Assembly (NCBI GenBank): GCA_023393375.1
Contig: JAEWLI010000006.1
Location: forward strand, 1 to 40,675
Length of the DNA: 40,675 nucleotides
Direction of reading: 5' to 3'
From: Bacteroidota bacterium
GTDB taxonomy: Bacteria > Bacteroidota > Bacteroidia > Cytophagales > Cyclobacteriaceae
Both the position numbers and the translations under genes were made by a program. Below the pieces are notes generated by a model. The model was not told the DNA's origin. It ran no database searches and was given only the letters and a program-made list of their open reading frames with translations. Of the stretch, positions 23,584 through 32,887 are shown one piece after another (position 1 is the stretch's first letter; the number at the start of each line of letters is the position of its first letter).

Positions 23584-24221
23584 AATACCTTATTAAAAAT
23601 AAGTCGGTAATTAAATATAGGCAGTTGTTTAAAAAAATAAATGATCATTTTTTTTGCTTGATAGGCCACATAGCTGCCTGCTTGTTTTTTGAGTTTATCT
23701 TACTTATTGTTTATTTCTTTGTATATGCCATCGGGCTAACAAAAAAGATGGGCTATACAAGGAATGAAATTCTCTATTGAGAGTAACGGCAGCAAATTTA
23801 ATAGAATAGATTAAAATAATACAACAAAATTGATGATTATTTATGGTTACCTCCTAAAGAAATTTTGGTATATCGAAAATTATTCAAAAGAAAATTTATT
23901 TGATACTTTATTTACCGGTAGGATATCTGTTAAAAACCACATTTTCGAAATTAATTGATAAAATGTGTATTTTACCTGCTAAGCTAACAACGTTCCTGAT
24001 CCATTAGCTATAAACCGAATATCCTGGGTTGATGCCTGATAATACCTTCCATGTTTTGTCACAGCTTGGGAGAAGTAAATCGTTCATCAACCTATGACGG
24101 TTATGTTGTACACAAAAACCGTGAAGGTTTTTTCCTGCATGGTTTTTTGTTTATTACAGCATTTTATACCCATTCCCATCAGGATATTCTGTTTGTAGAA
24201 AAAGGATTTAAAAATGAAAAA
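23584..24221. other. AT-rich intergenic region without a supported gene
   Basis: Only short frames occur, for example a 71-codon frame at 24051-24266 whose end runs into a terminator stem, and a 42-codon frame from about 23832. Neither has a recognisable product. AAAAACC-GTGAA-GGTTTTT at 24114-24132 is a 7-bp hairpin that could terminate transcription on either strand. Confidence 0.4.
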
Positions 24222-24266
24222 TTAAAACCGCATTTCTGTAAATTAATTAAAGAAATGCGGTTTTAA
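24222..24266 (-). terminator. intrinsic terminator of the oadGAB operon
   Basis: A 16-bp perfect stem, TTAAAACCGCATTTCT (24222-24237) with AGAAATGCGGTTTTAA (24251-24266), encloses a 13-nt AT loop. It starts 12 nt after the oadB stop codon, and T-rich DNA follows on the minus strand. Confidence 0.85.
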
Positions 24267-24277
24267 ATTAATTTAAT

Positions 24278-25486
24278 TTATGACAGAAAAGATAACAATA
24301 CCCCTGCAGCTACAGCCGAACCAATTACCCCTGATATGTTGCTGGCCATTGCATATTGTAATATATGATTTTTGGGATCATGCTTTAAGGCAATCTCATT
24401 CGCTACCCTTGATGCCATGGGCACAGCACTTAATCCAGTAGCACCAATCAGCGGGTTTATTTTCTTTTTGGCAAAAAGATTATATAACTTAACTGCGTAT
24501 ATACCACCAGCAATTGATATGGCAAAAGCTATAAATCCACCCACTATGATACCAATGGTTTGCCAGTCTAAAAAGGAAGAAGATGTCATTGTGGCACCCA
24601 CACATAAACCAAGGAAGATGGTTGCGGCATTCATAATGGTATTGGCAGCCGCATCAAACAACCGGTGGGTATCTGTTCCTATTTCTTTCACCAGGTTGCC
24701 AAACAACAGCATCCCCACCAAAGGAACTGATGAAGGCACCAATAATGCCACGATAGTGGTAAGTACGATAGGAAATGCAATTTTCAAAACTTTCAGATTT
24801 TTGATCTGTTTTTTATTGGGATACAGCTTATCCATTTCCTTCATATTGATCATCAACTCTTTTTTATTGGTAGTCAACTTTACCACAAAAGGAATGATCA
24901 CCGGCACCAATGCCATATAAGAATAAGCAGCGATAGCAATGGGACCAAGTAGGTGAGGGGCTAATTTGATAGTGGTAAATATCGCTGTGGGGCCGTCTGC
25001 TCCTCCTATTATCCCTAAAGATGCCGCTTCTTTTAAATCAAAGTAGCCGGAATAATATGCAGCCATAAGCACTGTGAAAATCCCAATTTGTGCAGCAGCT
25101 CCGAAGAGTGCCAATTTGAGATTTCGTAACATAGGGCCGAAATCAGTAAGTGCCCCTACTCCCAAAAAGATGATAGGGGGCAGGAACCCGGTTTTAAGAA
25201 GCGCATAATACAAGAAATTCATCAAGCCGTAATCAGCAGCTATTTGTGTAAGAGGAAGCGTGCTGATGTATTTGAGATCACCTACAGCTGGTGTTACCCC
25301 CATTCCTCCCCCGGGAATGTTGGCCAATAACACACCAAAAGAAATGGGTACTAACAGTAGTGGTTCGAATTTCTTAACAATACCCAGATATAATAAAATG
25401 AATGCGATTGCCAACATCAACAGAAAACCGGGGTCATCTGCCATGCTAAAGGCAGTCATTTGATATAATTTATTGAATATCTCCAT
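24278..25486 (-). CDS. oadB: Na+-translocating decarboxylase subunit beta
   Basis: The 402-residue integral membrane protein has about nine hydrophobic segments. It carries the family signature 'GIIGGADGPTAIFTT' near 160-172, whose Asp is the essential Na+-binding residue, plus 'LGVGALTDFGPMLRN' and the C-terminal 'NHILQYAMASNISGVIGSAVAAG'. It decarboxylates carboxybiotin on the alpha subunit and uses the energy to export Na+. It is last in the operon after oadG and oadA, separated from oadA by a hairpin. Beta subunits of oxaloacetate, methylmalonyl-CoA and glutaconyl-CoA decarboxylases are alike; the partner alpha subunit points to oxaloacetate. Confidence 0.93.
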   Translation of the reverse strand: MEIFNKLYQMTAFSMADDPGFLLMLAIAFILLYLGIVKKFEPLLLVPISFGVLLANIPGGGMGVTPAVGDLKYISTLPLTQIAADYGLMNFLYYALLKTGFLPPIIFLGVGALTDFGPMLRNLKLALFGAAAQIGIFTVLMAAYYSGYFDLKEAASLGIIGGADGPTAIFTTIKLAPHLLGPIAIAAYSYMALVPVIIPFVVKLTTNKKELMINMKEMDKLYPNKKQIKNLKVLKIAFPIVLTTIVALLVPSSVPLVGMLLFGNLVKEIGTDTHRLFDAAANTIMNAATIFLGLCVGATMTSSSFLDWQTIGIIVGGFIAFAISIAGGIYAVKLYNLFAKKKINPLIGATGLSAVPMASRVANEIALKHDPKNHILQYAMASNISGVIGSAVAAGVLLSFLS

Positions 25487-25516
25487 ACCAGTGTCTTGAA
25501 CTATTTAGAAAGTTAA

Positions 25517-25549
25517 ATGTATAAGCCCTGTTTGAAAGGGCTTATACAT
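25517..25549 (-). promoter_or_regulatory. intercistronic hairpin between oadA and oadB
   Basis: ATGTATAAGCCCT (25517-25529) pairs perfectly over 13 bp with AGGGCTTATACAT (25537-25549), loop 7 nt. No T-run follows on the minus strand, so partial termination or mRNA processing/stabilisation is more likely than full termination. Confidence 0.6.
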
Positions 25550-25558
25550 GATTGGATA

Positions 25559-27475
25559 TTATTGCAACCTGATCAGGACATCATCTTCATCAATGGCCTC
25601 ACCGTTCTTTGCTACTATTTCTACTATTTTACCACTCATATCAGAAGTAACAGCATTGTACACTTTCATAGACTCAATGTAGCCAATTACGTCTCCTGAG
25701 TTGACGACGTCCCCTACTTTCACAGCTGTATCACTTTGTGATTTGGTAAGAAAAAATTTCCCTTCTATTGGAGCCAATATTTCCTGGAAAGTGCCACTGT
25801 TAGCTGATGGCGTAGAAACCGCAGGTTGAGCACTTGTTGTTTTAGGTGCTGAGGATTGAGCCTGAGGCGCATCCTGATCACCATAAGAAACATTCACTAC
25901 AAAACGTTCCCCATTTACATCAATATTGAGTGTTTTTGGTTCTAAAGAGGCTGCGGGGGTAGTCTGAATGGCTGCTGGTGCAGCACTGGCAGCTTGTGAA
26001 GCGGGCTTTTCAGCCTGACCTTTCTTTTGAGCGAGGTCTGCTTCAAAGTCTTTCTTAGCTTTTCCTGATTTATAATCCCTGTATTGTGGTGGATGCATGG
26101 CCAATTCAAATAGTTCTTCATCATCCTGGCCATAATCCCAACCTTTTTCATCCATTTCTTTTCTGAATACAGGCAATTGGTCTGGATACTTATCCTGAGG
26201 GTTATCTTCAGAAAATTCCCTGCCTTGCTTTGTTGCCAGCTCTTTCAATTCGTCAGCTACTGGTCCTGGTACTTTTCCGGAATTGCCCAAAAGCATGTCC
26301 CAGGTATTGTCATCGATCATTGACCAGCGTTCCTTGCCTTTGATCATTTGCATCACATTCATCAAGGCCACATTTTTTACATATTGGCTATAAGGTGTTA
26401 CCAAAGGTGGATATCCCATCTTAGGCCATATGTGTTCCACTTCATCAAAAAGTTTGATCAACAGGTCATCTTCTGTGATGGTAGGCTTATTATTTTTCTC
26501 CAACCATTTGTTCAGACTGGCTATATTTTTTTGCAGGTCACCCATTAAACTTCCCATCATACCTCCTGGTAAACCGGGGCCAATGAGTAAAGAATTCATC
26601 AAGCGGTTTTTCGGGCTGATATAATATCCCAGAAAATCATCCATAAACTCCTGAGTCAACGAGCGGACTTTCATGTATGCATTCATATTCACTTCCGGTA
26701 CTTTATATCCTGCATCTTTCAACATGGCTTGTACCGTTAATAAATCGGCATGACCTGTTCCCCATGATAATGGTTCCATCGCCACATCTACATAATCCAC
26801 ACCAGCATGAGCCGCTTCCAATGTAGAAGCTACAGAAAATCCTGGTCCGGAATGTCCATGATAAGTAACTGGTATCCTTGGATGACGACTTTTGATCCCT
26901 TTTACAATTAACCCCACTGAAGTTGGTCTGCCAATACCTGCCATATCTTTGATACAGATTTCCTGGGCTCCCATTTCAATCAGGGTATCTGCCAATTTTA
27001 GAAAGTATTCTACTGTATGTACTTTTGAATATGTAAGACTAAGGGCCCCTTGCGCAATCATACCACCCTCTTTGGCAAATATAATTGAGTTTTCTAGGTT
27101 TCTGGCATCATTAAGGCCATCAAAAGATCTGGAAATATCAGTACCCTGCTTCTTTTTCACCTTAAACATTAATTTGCGAACATCCGCTGGTACCGGGTTC
27201 ATTCTGATGCCATTAAGTCCGCGTTCCAGCATGTGTGTTTGTATGCCAGCTTCATTGAATGGTTTGGTCCACTCCCGAACTGCCTTATTAGGGTTTTCAC
27301 CAAACAGAAGGTTGATTTGTTCGAATCCTCCACCATTGGTTTCTACCCTTGCAAAACATCCCATATCGATAATTGGTCCGGCAACTCTAACGAGTTGATC
27401 TACCCTGGGTACATAAACCCCTGAAGATTGCCACATGTCCCGGTATACCAATGAAAACTTTATTTCTTTACCCAT
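25559..27475 (-). CDS. oadA: oxaloacetate decarboxylase alpha subunit / pyruvate carboxylase subunit B-type carboxyltransferase with biotinyl domain
   Basis: In this 638-residue protein, residues about 1-290 form the carboxyltransferase barrel: 'FARVETNGGGFEQ', 'CIKDMAGIGRP' and the metal-binding His pair in 'YHGHSGPGF' near 208. A PYC_OADA helical domain follows (about 310-470). After an Ala/Pro/Lys-rich linker (about 490-555) comes a C-terminal biotinyl domain with 'ESMKVYNAV', biotinylated Lys604. The site is ESMK rather than the usual EAMKM, as in a number of biotin proteins. The barrel moves CO2 from oxaloacetate to biotin, and the beta subunit then releases it with Na+ export. The specific substrate is inferred. 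Confidence 0.9.
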   Translation of the reverse strand: MGKEIKFSLVYRDMWQSSGVYVPRVDQLVRVAGPIIDMGCFARVETNGGGFEQINLLFGENPNKAVREWTKPFNEAGIQTHMLERGLNGIRMNPVPADVRKLMFKVKKKQGTDISRSFDGLNDARNLENSIIFAKEGGMIAQGALSLTYSKVHTVEYFLKLADTLIEMGAQEICIKDMAGIGRPTSVGLIVKGIKSRHPRIPVTYHGHSGPGFSVASTLEAAHAGVDYVDVAMEPLSWGTGHADLLTVQAMLKDAGYKVPEVNMNAYMKVRSLTQEFMDDFLGYYISPKNRLMNSLLIGPGLPGGMMGSLMGDLQKNIASLNKWLEKNNKPTITEDDLLIKLFDEVEHIWPKMGYPPLVTPYSQYVKNVALMNVMQMIKGKERWSMIDDNTWDMLLGNSGKVPGPVADELKELATKQGREFSEDNPQDKYPDQLPVFRKEMDEKGWDYGQDDEELFELAMHPPQYRDYKSGKAKKDFEADLAQKKGQAEKPASQAASAAPAAIQTTPAASLEPKTLNIDVNGERFVVNVSYGDQDAPQAQSSAPKTTSAQPAVSTPSANSGTFQEILAPIEGKFFLTKSQSDTAVKVGDVVNSGDVIGYIESMKVYNAVTSDMSGKIVEIVAKNGEAIDEDDVLIRLQ

Positions 27476-27500
27476 TTTATTTATTATTTATCAACTCTAA

Positions 27501-27752
27501 CTAATTCTTTTCAATCTTTGTAATCCTACCTTTGCCTTTGGTCGCCCATTCTACCGCTGCCACAATCGCTGTAAGCTTGTTTTTTTCGAATGTACCTGAC
27601 GCAGGCCTTGAAGTAACAACTTTTGGTGCTTCTTCCGGTACAAATTTGTTGACCAGTGAGATGAGAACATTTCCAGATAACACTACCAAGATTAGCACAA
27701 ATAACACGGTAAGCATTCCGATTACCATAAGTGTTGATGGTTCTATTTCCAT
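27501..27752 (-). CDS. oadG: OadG-family gamma subunit of the Na+-translocating decarboxylase
   Basis: This small protein of 83 residues has a single N-terminal membrane helix (about 8-34, 'LMVIGMLTVLFVLILVVLSGNVLI') given here by position only, then a short charged and Ala-rich cytoplasmic tail. That is the OadG architecture; gamma subunits anchor alpha to the beta channel. It is the first gene of the operon, directly downstream of a good promoter and 25 nt ahead of oadA. Confidence 0.85.
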   Translation of the reverse strand: MEIEPSTLMVIGMLTVLFVLILVVLSGNVLISLVNKFVPEEAPKVVTSRPASGTFEKNKLTAIVAAVEWATKGKGRITKIEKN

Positions 27753-27800
27753 AACTTTGTATTATTAAGATCCTAAGCCAATACTTTTAAAAGACAGGCG

Positions 27801-27833
27801 CAAATATATTAAACCTTGATTTATAAACACAAA
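27801..27833 (-). promoter_or_regulatory. Bacteroidetes-type promoter of oadGAB
   Basis: On the minus strand, TTTG at 27833-27830 (-33) is followed after 21 nt by TATATTTG at 27808-27801 (-7, exact TAnnTTTG). The oadG start codon lies 48 nt downstream. This is the cleanest promoter in the window and supports the phylum assignment. Confidence 0.7.
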
Positions 27834-28341
27834 AATAAAAGAAGATTCATAATTAATCATATAAAATTATTATAGCAAAATATTATTCTGCATGGTTTGT
27901 GTGGATAGCTGAAATATTTGGCTTATTGTAAAATTTTCACTTCAATCTACGTTATCTCATCGATCATAAAGGTGGTTTTTGTTTATAACGGTTTTATCAA
28001 TATGTGGTAATATATTTGTTCTTGATTTGTCTGGTTCTGCGGGTTTATAATCTACCGGCATAACTATATGTCGAATTATTACTATTAAAATGTATATCTG
28101 AATGGAATGAATTAATGATTGCGAAGGTTAAAAAAAGGATTCAACATTAGGCCCGTAAATAATATAATTAATGACAAAATTTCAATAAATGCTTTTAAGT
28201 GCCAAGACAATGGCAGGAATGATGTGATAATAATGAAATAATATCATTGAGTATTGTTGCGAAAGGGATTACTGGTATGGCACAACTTTATTATGTTATT
28301 CATATTTAGAACAACTTGTTAAATGATTAAATATGACTAAC
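27834..28341. other. AT-rich intergenic region, nothing recognised
   Basis: No ORF of note, RNA gene, hairpin with T-run or repeat was found. It separates the decarboxylase promoter from the 3' end of the next minus-strand gene. Confidence 0.4.
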
Positions 28342-28839
28342 TTACTTGTTCAAATCAATGCTGCAATAGGCTTCTTTGGCATGGATGAGCACATCAGGGT
28401 GCTGAATTTTTTCTTTCAGAAAATCCAAAGCCTTGCAGAGGTTACTATTGGCTTTTTGTGTAACAGGCTGTTCGTCATTCCATTTATAGCCCTTGATATG
28501 TAAAATAAAAGCCAATGGCTGACGATTGTACATTTTCCTGCACATTTCCATCAACAAGCCTGGAGAAACAGCTTCAGATGTGGTAGGTACTACTTTTGAT
28601 AAATAAAAATCACTGATATTTTCTTTTGATGAATCAATAAAAACTACAATGTCCTTATCCATCAGTAGTTCCACATCTTCTACATTAAGATGGCTATTGT
28701 TAGCCACTTGTACAGAGAGTTGGATATTTTCGGTTTTTACCCAATGATCCAGACATTGGGCACAGGCAATACCAATACCTTCATCCTGTTTATGACTATT
28801 TCCATAGCCATAAAATAACATTTTCACATTTTTTTCCAT
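28342..28839 (-). CDS. hydrogenase-maturation-protease-like protein (HybD/HycI fold), orphan
   Basis: The 165-residue protein follows the HybD/HycI fold. 'GYGNSHKQDEGIGIACAQCL' (10-29) has Glu20 at the position of the HybD metal ligand, 'IVVFIDSS' supplies the second ligand Asp near 69, and 'VSPGLLMEMCRKMY' and 'LHIKGYKW' follow. In true maturation proteases a His just before 'VSP' is the third ligand for Ni; here the residues read Glu-Ala. Canonical enzymes trim the C-terminus of the NiFe hydrogenase large subunit. No hydrogenase or hyp genes are in the window, so the role is uncertain. It may serve a distant hydrogenase or have a different activity. Confidence 0.75.
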   Translation of the reverse strand: MEKNVKMLFYGYGNSHKQDEGIGIACAQCLDHWVKTENIQLSVQVANNSHLNVEDVELLMDKDIVVFIDSSKENISDFYLSKVVPTTSEAVSPGLLMEMCRKMYNRQPLAFILHIKGYKWNDEQPVTQKANSNLCKALDFLKEKIQHPDVLIHAKEAYCSIDLNK

Positions 28840-29070
28840 TTTTTACCCTTTTTGCGTATTAGTCAAATATTTATCTGCTAAGAAGATCAGAGAAAATTCA
28901 TATATTGACTTTCTTAAAATTAGTCTTTTTATATCATAATCCCAACTACAAAATCAAATATTTTATGATGTTGGATATGCGGGTTTTCAACAGATAACAC
29001 AGTTTCACAGATAATAAATTGCCCTTCGTTATTTAATAGATTTTGTTCAACGGGATAATCTTACAATAAA

Positions 29071-29098
29071 AAACCAACTCCTTTACAGAAATTGGTTT
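29071..29098 (-). terminator. intrinsic terminator after the small exported protein gene
   Basis: On the minus strand AAACCAA pairs with TTGGTTT around a 14-nt loop and runs into TTTATT. It starts 23 nt after the stop codon. Confidence 0.55.
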
Positions 29099-29120
29099 AG
29101 TTGATTGATATATAAAACTA

Positions 29121-29480
29121 TTAATTATGAAGCCGGTAGTAGGAGGTATTGTCATATTTCATTAAGAAGTCAGCAGAACGTTTTAATATAGAAGCTTCTT
29201 TTGAGTCGGCAATACCTTCGTAGATCAGTTCAGCGTTTTCATCATAGATCATAATCTTTTCTGGTTCGGAAGTTCCGATCGTCTCAAAAGTATATTCTTC
29301 CAGATAATCTTCGATCAATTGATATTCCAAAACTTTATTGTTGATACTAGCAATATTGATAGTTTCAAGTTTTTCATATTTTGAAGCTTTATCCTTTGGT
29401 TTTTCAGTTGCATGAGTTGTTAAGCTAAAAAGTGCTACTATTACTCCTGTGATGATGGTGGTTGTTTTTAAAGTTTTCAT
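29121..29480 (-). CDS. small exported protein of unknown function
   Basis: The frame opens at 29510, but ATG 29480 is preferred because it puts a clean signal peptide at the very start (about residues 1-24, ending 'LTTHA'). This gives 119 residues. The mature part is acidic and Tyr-rich, with 'LEYQLIEDYLEEYTFETIG', and then 'EPEKIMIYDENAELIYEG', which reads like a short beta hairpin. No family is recognised. It is likely periplasmic or surface-exposed. A terminator follows and no neighbour suggests a role. Confidence 0.7.
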   Translation of the reverse strand: MKTLKTTTIITGVIVALFSLTTHATEKPKDKASKYEKLETINIASINNKVLEYQLIEDYLEEYTFETIGTSEPEKIMIYDENAELIYEGIADSKEASILKRSADFLMKYDNTSYYRLHN

Positions 29481-29747
29481 TGTCATTTGTGTTTTATTTG
29501 AGTTCAACATTTTTTCAATTTAATAATCGTATGTTTATGATTATGCGATTAAAATGCCAAACATGAAAAATGGCATTTTATGAACTCTGAAGGCATATTT
29601 AAGAAAAAGACATGTATCAAAAGCGGACACAATACGGACAGAACCGTACAAAATTAAAGTGGGAAAATTAATGACAGGAATAAGCACAAGTAAAACTATC
29701 AACCGGCAGATATTTAGTTGATAGGTATTCAGATTGGATGTGGGCTA

Positions 29748-30182
29748 CTATCTCGTTTTTATACCAATAATAGTATCATAAGCATCTGTGATTTCGATCA
29801 GTTGCCGATTGATCACTTGTTCGATTTCTTCGGGAAGCGTTTCTTCCAAAGTTTCTTCATAATCACCGATGGTTTCCTTCTCTTTTTTTTCACAAATGGC
29901 TAAAATTCTTTCCAAAGTTATTTCATCCAGTTCATCATAAAAATTTTGCCAACCTCTCAACCGGTAACTATCAAACACAGCAGCATTGGCATGCTTCTGA
30001 TCGGAGTAATGCAGTAGTTCATATTCAAAATCATCACTTTGTTTGGCAAACTTTATAAAAAGCTTTTCCAGTTCCGGGATTTTTATCATTTCTGCCGCCT
30101 TGGTATACCCTTCCTTCCGTTTTTTACAAATTTGTTTCAGATAGTTTATCGCTTCAATTGGGTTGTAGTAGGAATACATCAT
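29748..30182 (-). CDS. PA2169/DUF2383-like four-helix-bundle protein
   Basis: The 144-residue protein is predicted to be four long helices: 'PIEAINYLKQICKKRKEGY', 'IPELEKLFIKFAKQSDDFE', a central stretch, and 'LAICEKKEKETIGDYEETL' with 'VINRQLIEITDAYDTIIGI'. The spacing and the Gln/Glu/His pattern resemble the ferritin-like DUF2383 (PA2169) family, often induced in stress or stationary phase and of unknown biochemical function. No membrane segment or export signal is present. A second Met directly follows the first, so the start may be one codon later. Confidence 0.7.
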   Translation of the reverse strand: MMYSYYNPIEAINYLKQICKKRKEGYTKAAEMIKIPELEKLFIKFAKQSDDFEYELLHYSDQKHANAAVFDSYRLRGWQNFYDELDEITLERILAICEKKEKETIGDYEETLEETLPEEIEQVINRQLIEITDAYDTIIGIKTR

Positions 30183-30344
30183 GACTCAGTTGCTTTAGGT
30201 GAAAAAATGATTGTAAAAAAGTGAACGTGATTTTTTCCATTAAAGTTTCTAATTTTTATTCTGGAAATATAAGATATACCGTGAAGATGGAGTTGCAGGA
30301 TTACAACACTTATTTTTAATGCCAAAAATTTTTATTATTTCCTT

Positions 30345-30390
30345 AAAAACATGCACCTTCATCAGCTCATTTGTGATGGAGTGTGCATGT
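30345..30390 (-). terminator. intrinsic terminator after the TPR gene
   Basis: On the minus strand ACATGCAC pairs with GTGCATGT, with further pairing of CCATC and GATG inside, and is followed by TTTTT. It begins 4 nt after the stop codon. Confidence 0.65.
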
Positions 30391-30393
30391 TCA

Positions 30394-31797
30394 TTATTTG
30401 TTATTTCGGTATTGGTCAATGATTTTGAATAATGCTTTTTGAGTCTCAAGTTTAGGAAAAAATTCCAGCAAGTCTTCATGTGCCTCAAAGTTGAGCACTA
30501 ATGCATTTTCCAGAAAACTGAATGCCTTTTTGTATTTGCCTGCAGCAATCAAATAAGCTGTTGCTCTGTAATACAACCTTGATTCTTCTGGCATCTCTTC
30601 GATCGCGTCTGAAATGAGTTCAAAGGCTTTTTCAAAATTTCCTTGTTCATAATAAATAAAAGACCAATCTAACCACAGCTCTATATTTGTTGGGTTAAGA
30701 AAGTTGGCTTCTTCGTAAGCATCCAAACTAGAAACTATATTCCCTGTTTTGTACTCTGCTTTCGCTAGATTTTCCCAATACAACTCATTTTCATTGTTGA
30801 GCTTTATAGCTCTTGAAAGAAAATGAATGGCTTCATAATATTTCTCTTGAAGCATGAGATTGTGGCCAATACCAAACCATGCTTCATCGTAGAAGCCATC
30901 AATCTTTATGGCTTTTCTGAAATACTTTACCGCAAGATCGTATTGAAGCAACTTTTCGTAGGCCAGGGCCATGTTGCAATAAATCTCGGAGCTTGGTCCT
31001 TCATGTTCAAATGTTTTACGATAAGCGTTCAATGCCTGTGTAAAATTCTCGAGGCTCATATAAGTGTTGCCCATATTAAACCAGGCAGAGGCAAACTCTT
31101 CTTCGATTATGGTAGCGTATTCGTAAGCCCTTAAGGCATCCTCGTATTTTTTCAGTTTATTATATACAATACCCAGGTTGTACCAGGCATAGTATGAATA
31201 GGGATCGTTGTCGATAAATTTCTGATAATATGAGAGGCTGCCTTCCAGTTCGCCGGTAAGATCCAGACAATAAGCTAATTCATATAATGCACCTTCATGA
31301 TTGAGGTTGTATTCTATTGCCTTTTTGTAATTGACAATTGCTTCCTGAAAATTGGAAATGTTCTGATACACCAACCCGATACTGTAATAACACTCATCTT
31401 TATCTTCAGCAAAAGGGATAGCTTTGAAGTATTCTTCTATTGCCTCTTCATTTTTGCCCAGAATGGTAAATATCGTTCCTTTTTGAAAGAAAATCTCAGG
31501 ATCGTTAGGTTGAAGTTGTGAGGCTTTTTCAAGGTATTCCAACGCTTGGTCATATTTTTCCAAGTTGGCAAGAATTTGGGCTTTATCGATAATCAGTTCT
31601 ATGGAAAACGGATATTGATCAATTGCGATATTGCAGGCTTTCAGGGCTTTGGCATTATTGCCATTGTCCAGGTAATAATCAATTATTTCTTCATAGATCT
31701 CAAGATCATAAAAAGCCGAGCGTTTGTGCTTTAATTGTTCCTCAAATTGTCTGACCAGGTCTTTCCTGTCTTCTCTTTTTTTAAAATTGTCTCCCAT
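30394..31797 (-). CDS. large tetratricopeptide-repeat protein
   Basis: A TTG at 31803 is in frame, but ATG 31797 is the natural start (MGDNFKKRED), giving 467 residues. From about residue 30 to the end it is an unbroken run of roughly twelve TPR units, for example 'YDQALEYLEKASQLQPNDP' and 'YEDALRAYEYATIIEEEF'. There is no signal peptide, so it is probably a cytoplasmic scaffold. Long TPR proteins of this type are common in Bacteroidetes and mostly uncharacterised. It lies 70 nt downstream of the polysaccharide operon on the same strand and might be cotranscribed, though no functional link is visible. Confidence 0.88.
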   Translation of the reverse strand: MGDNFKKREDRKDLVRQFEEQLKHKRSAFYDLEIYEEIIDYYLDNGNNAKALKACNIAIDQYPFSIELIIDKAQILANLEKYDQALEYLEKASQLQPNDPEIFFQKGTIFTILGKNEEAIEEYFKAIPFAEDKDECYYSIGLVYQNISNFQEAIVNYKKAIEYNLNHEGALYELAYCLDLTGELEGSLSYYQKFIDNDPYSYYAWYNLGIVYNKLKKYEDALRAYEYATIIEEEFASAWFNMGNTYMSLENFTQALNAYRKTFEHEGPSSEIYCNMALAYEKLLQYDLAVKYFRKAIKIDGFYDEAWFGIGHNLMLQEKYYEAIHFLSRAIKLNNENELYWENLAKAEYKTGNIVSSLDAYEEANFLNPTNIELWLDWSFIYYEQGNFEKAFELISDAIEEMPEESRLYYRATAYLIAAGKYKKAFSFLENALVLNFEAHEDLLEFFPKLETQKALFKIIDQYRNNK

Positions 31798-31867
31798 CTC
31801 CAAACCAATTATATTTTATAGAACGCCCGATATCACATGAAGATATGTAAATTCTTTTCAAAAAGCA

Positions 31868-32887
31868 TTATACTGTACCTGATTTTTTTACAGGTGTACT
31901 TTTACATAACTCTGTACAAGCCCATCTTATGGTCTCGTCAATGGGTCTGAAATCGAAATCCAGCTGATCTTTGACTTTCCCTGAACTAAATCTCAGCGTA
32001 CTTTTGGTCGCGTTTTTAATCTCTTTGGTGATCAAAGCCTTTTTACCGGTTATCAATGTCCTTACCTGATCGAGTTTAAATAGTAAAAATAATGCTGCAC
32101 GTGATAATTTAATACGTGGAGCCCTTTTATTGAAATGCCTGGCTATTATAGCAAACAAATCCTGATAGGTAATTCGTTCAGCATTAATAATAAATTGTTC
32201 ACCGCTACTTTGATGTTTCATCAGTCTATATATAATTTCTGCTACATCCCGTGCATCTACACAATTCATATAACCATTTACAGAGAATAAGTTTTCTTTC
32301 CATACATAATGAAACAACCTGACACTGCTGTTATGCCAATTGCCAGGTCCTAATATTACGGAAGGGTTTATGATCAATGTGGCCAACCCTTCTGTGTTGC
32401 CCCGCCATACTTCCAATTCCGCCAGGTATTTGGTCAAGGCGTACTGAGAAGGCATAGCTGTGAAAGTCTTTTTAGATGTTTCTGAAATGATACCATTTGA
32501 TTTATGAAAACCAAAAGTGGAGATGGAGCTGACAAAAATCAATTGACGGACTTCATTCTTTAAACAGGCATTGACCATATTCCTAGTTCCCTCCACATTT
32601 ACCTGATAAAGAGCATCTTTGTCAGACTTATCAAATGAAACTTTACCGGCGCAGTGAATCACAACTGAAGCGTCTTTCGTATATTTCTCGATTAGCAACA
32701 TATCGAGTATATCGCCATCCACCCAGTTGATATTATTTGCAAAATCCTGTACCAGAGAAAGATCGCTATTTTCCCGTTTTAAAGCAACAATATTCTTAAC
32801 ACCTTTCTGAAGAAGGGTGCGCACGATAAAACTCCCTAAAAAACCGTTTGCTCCGGTAATAAAAATCATGGGCTTTGAAATTATCAA
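31868..32887 (-). CDS. NAD(P)-dependent epimerase/dehydratase (extended SDR)
   Basis: The 339-residue protein has an N-terminal Rossmann motif 'FITGANGFLGSFIV' (about 8-21), 'VVIHCAGKVSF', 'FVSSISTFG', and the catalytic Tyr-X3-Lys in 'SQYALTKYLAELE'. These features define an extended SDR acting on nucleotide sugars or related alcohols. The start overlaps the phosphatase stop by 4 nt (ATGA), which favours this start over a Met seven codons in. It is the last gene of the polysaccharide cluster. The substrate cannot be read from sequence; 3-beta-HSD-like and dihydroflavonol-reductase-like relatives also look similar. Confidence 0.85.
   Translation of the reverse strand: MIISKPMIFITGANGFLGSFIVRTLLQKGVKNIVALKRENSDLSLVQDFANNINWVDGDILDMLLIEKYTKDASVVIHCAGKVSFDKSDKDALYQVNVEGTRNMVNACLKNEVRQLIFVSSISTFGFHKSNGIISETSKKTFTAMPSQYALTKYLAELEVWRGNTEGLATLIINPSVILGPGNWHNSSVRLFHYVWKENLFSVNGYMNCVDARDVAEIIYRLMKHQSSGEQFIINAERITYQDLFAIIARHFNKRAPRIKLSRAALFLLFKLDQVRTLITGKKALITKEIKNATKSTLRFSSGKVKDQLDFDFRPIDETIRWACTELCKSTPVKKSGTV

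Noticed and set aside
24051..24266. 71-codon open frame before the oadB terminator
   Set aside because: No recognisable product, no promoter, and the last 16 codons are made of the terminator stem-loop.
30249..30488. 79-codon frame overlapping the 3' end of the TPR gene
   Set aside because: It is out of frame with the clear TPR coding sequence, and its remainder is made of terminator and AT-rich spacer.
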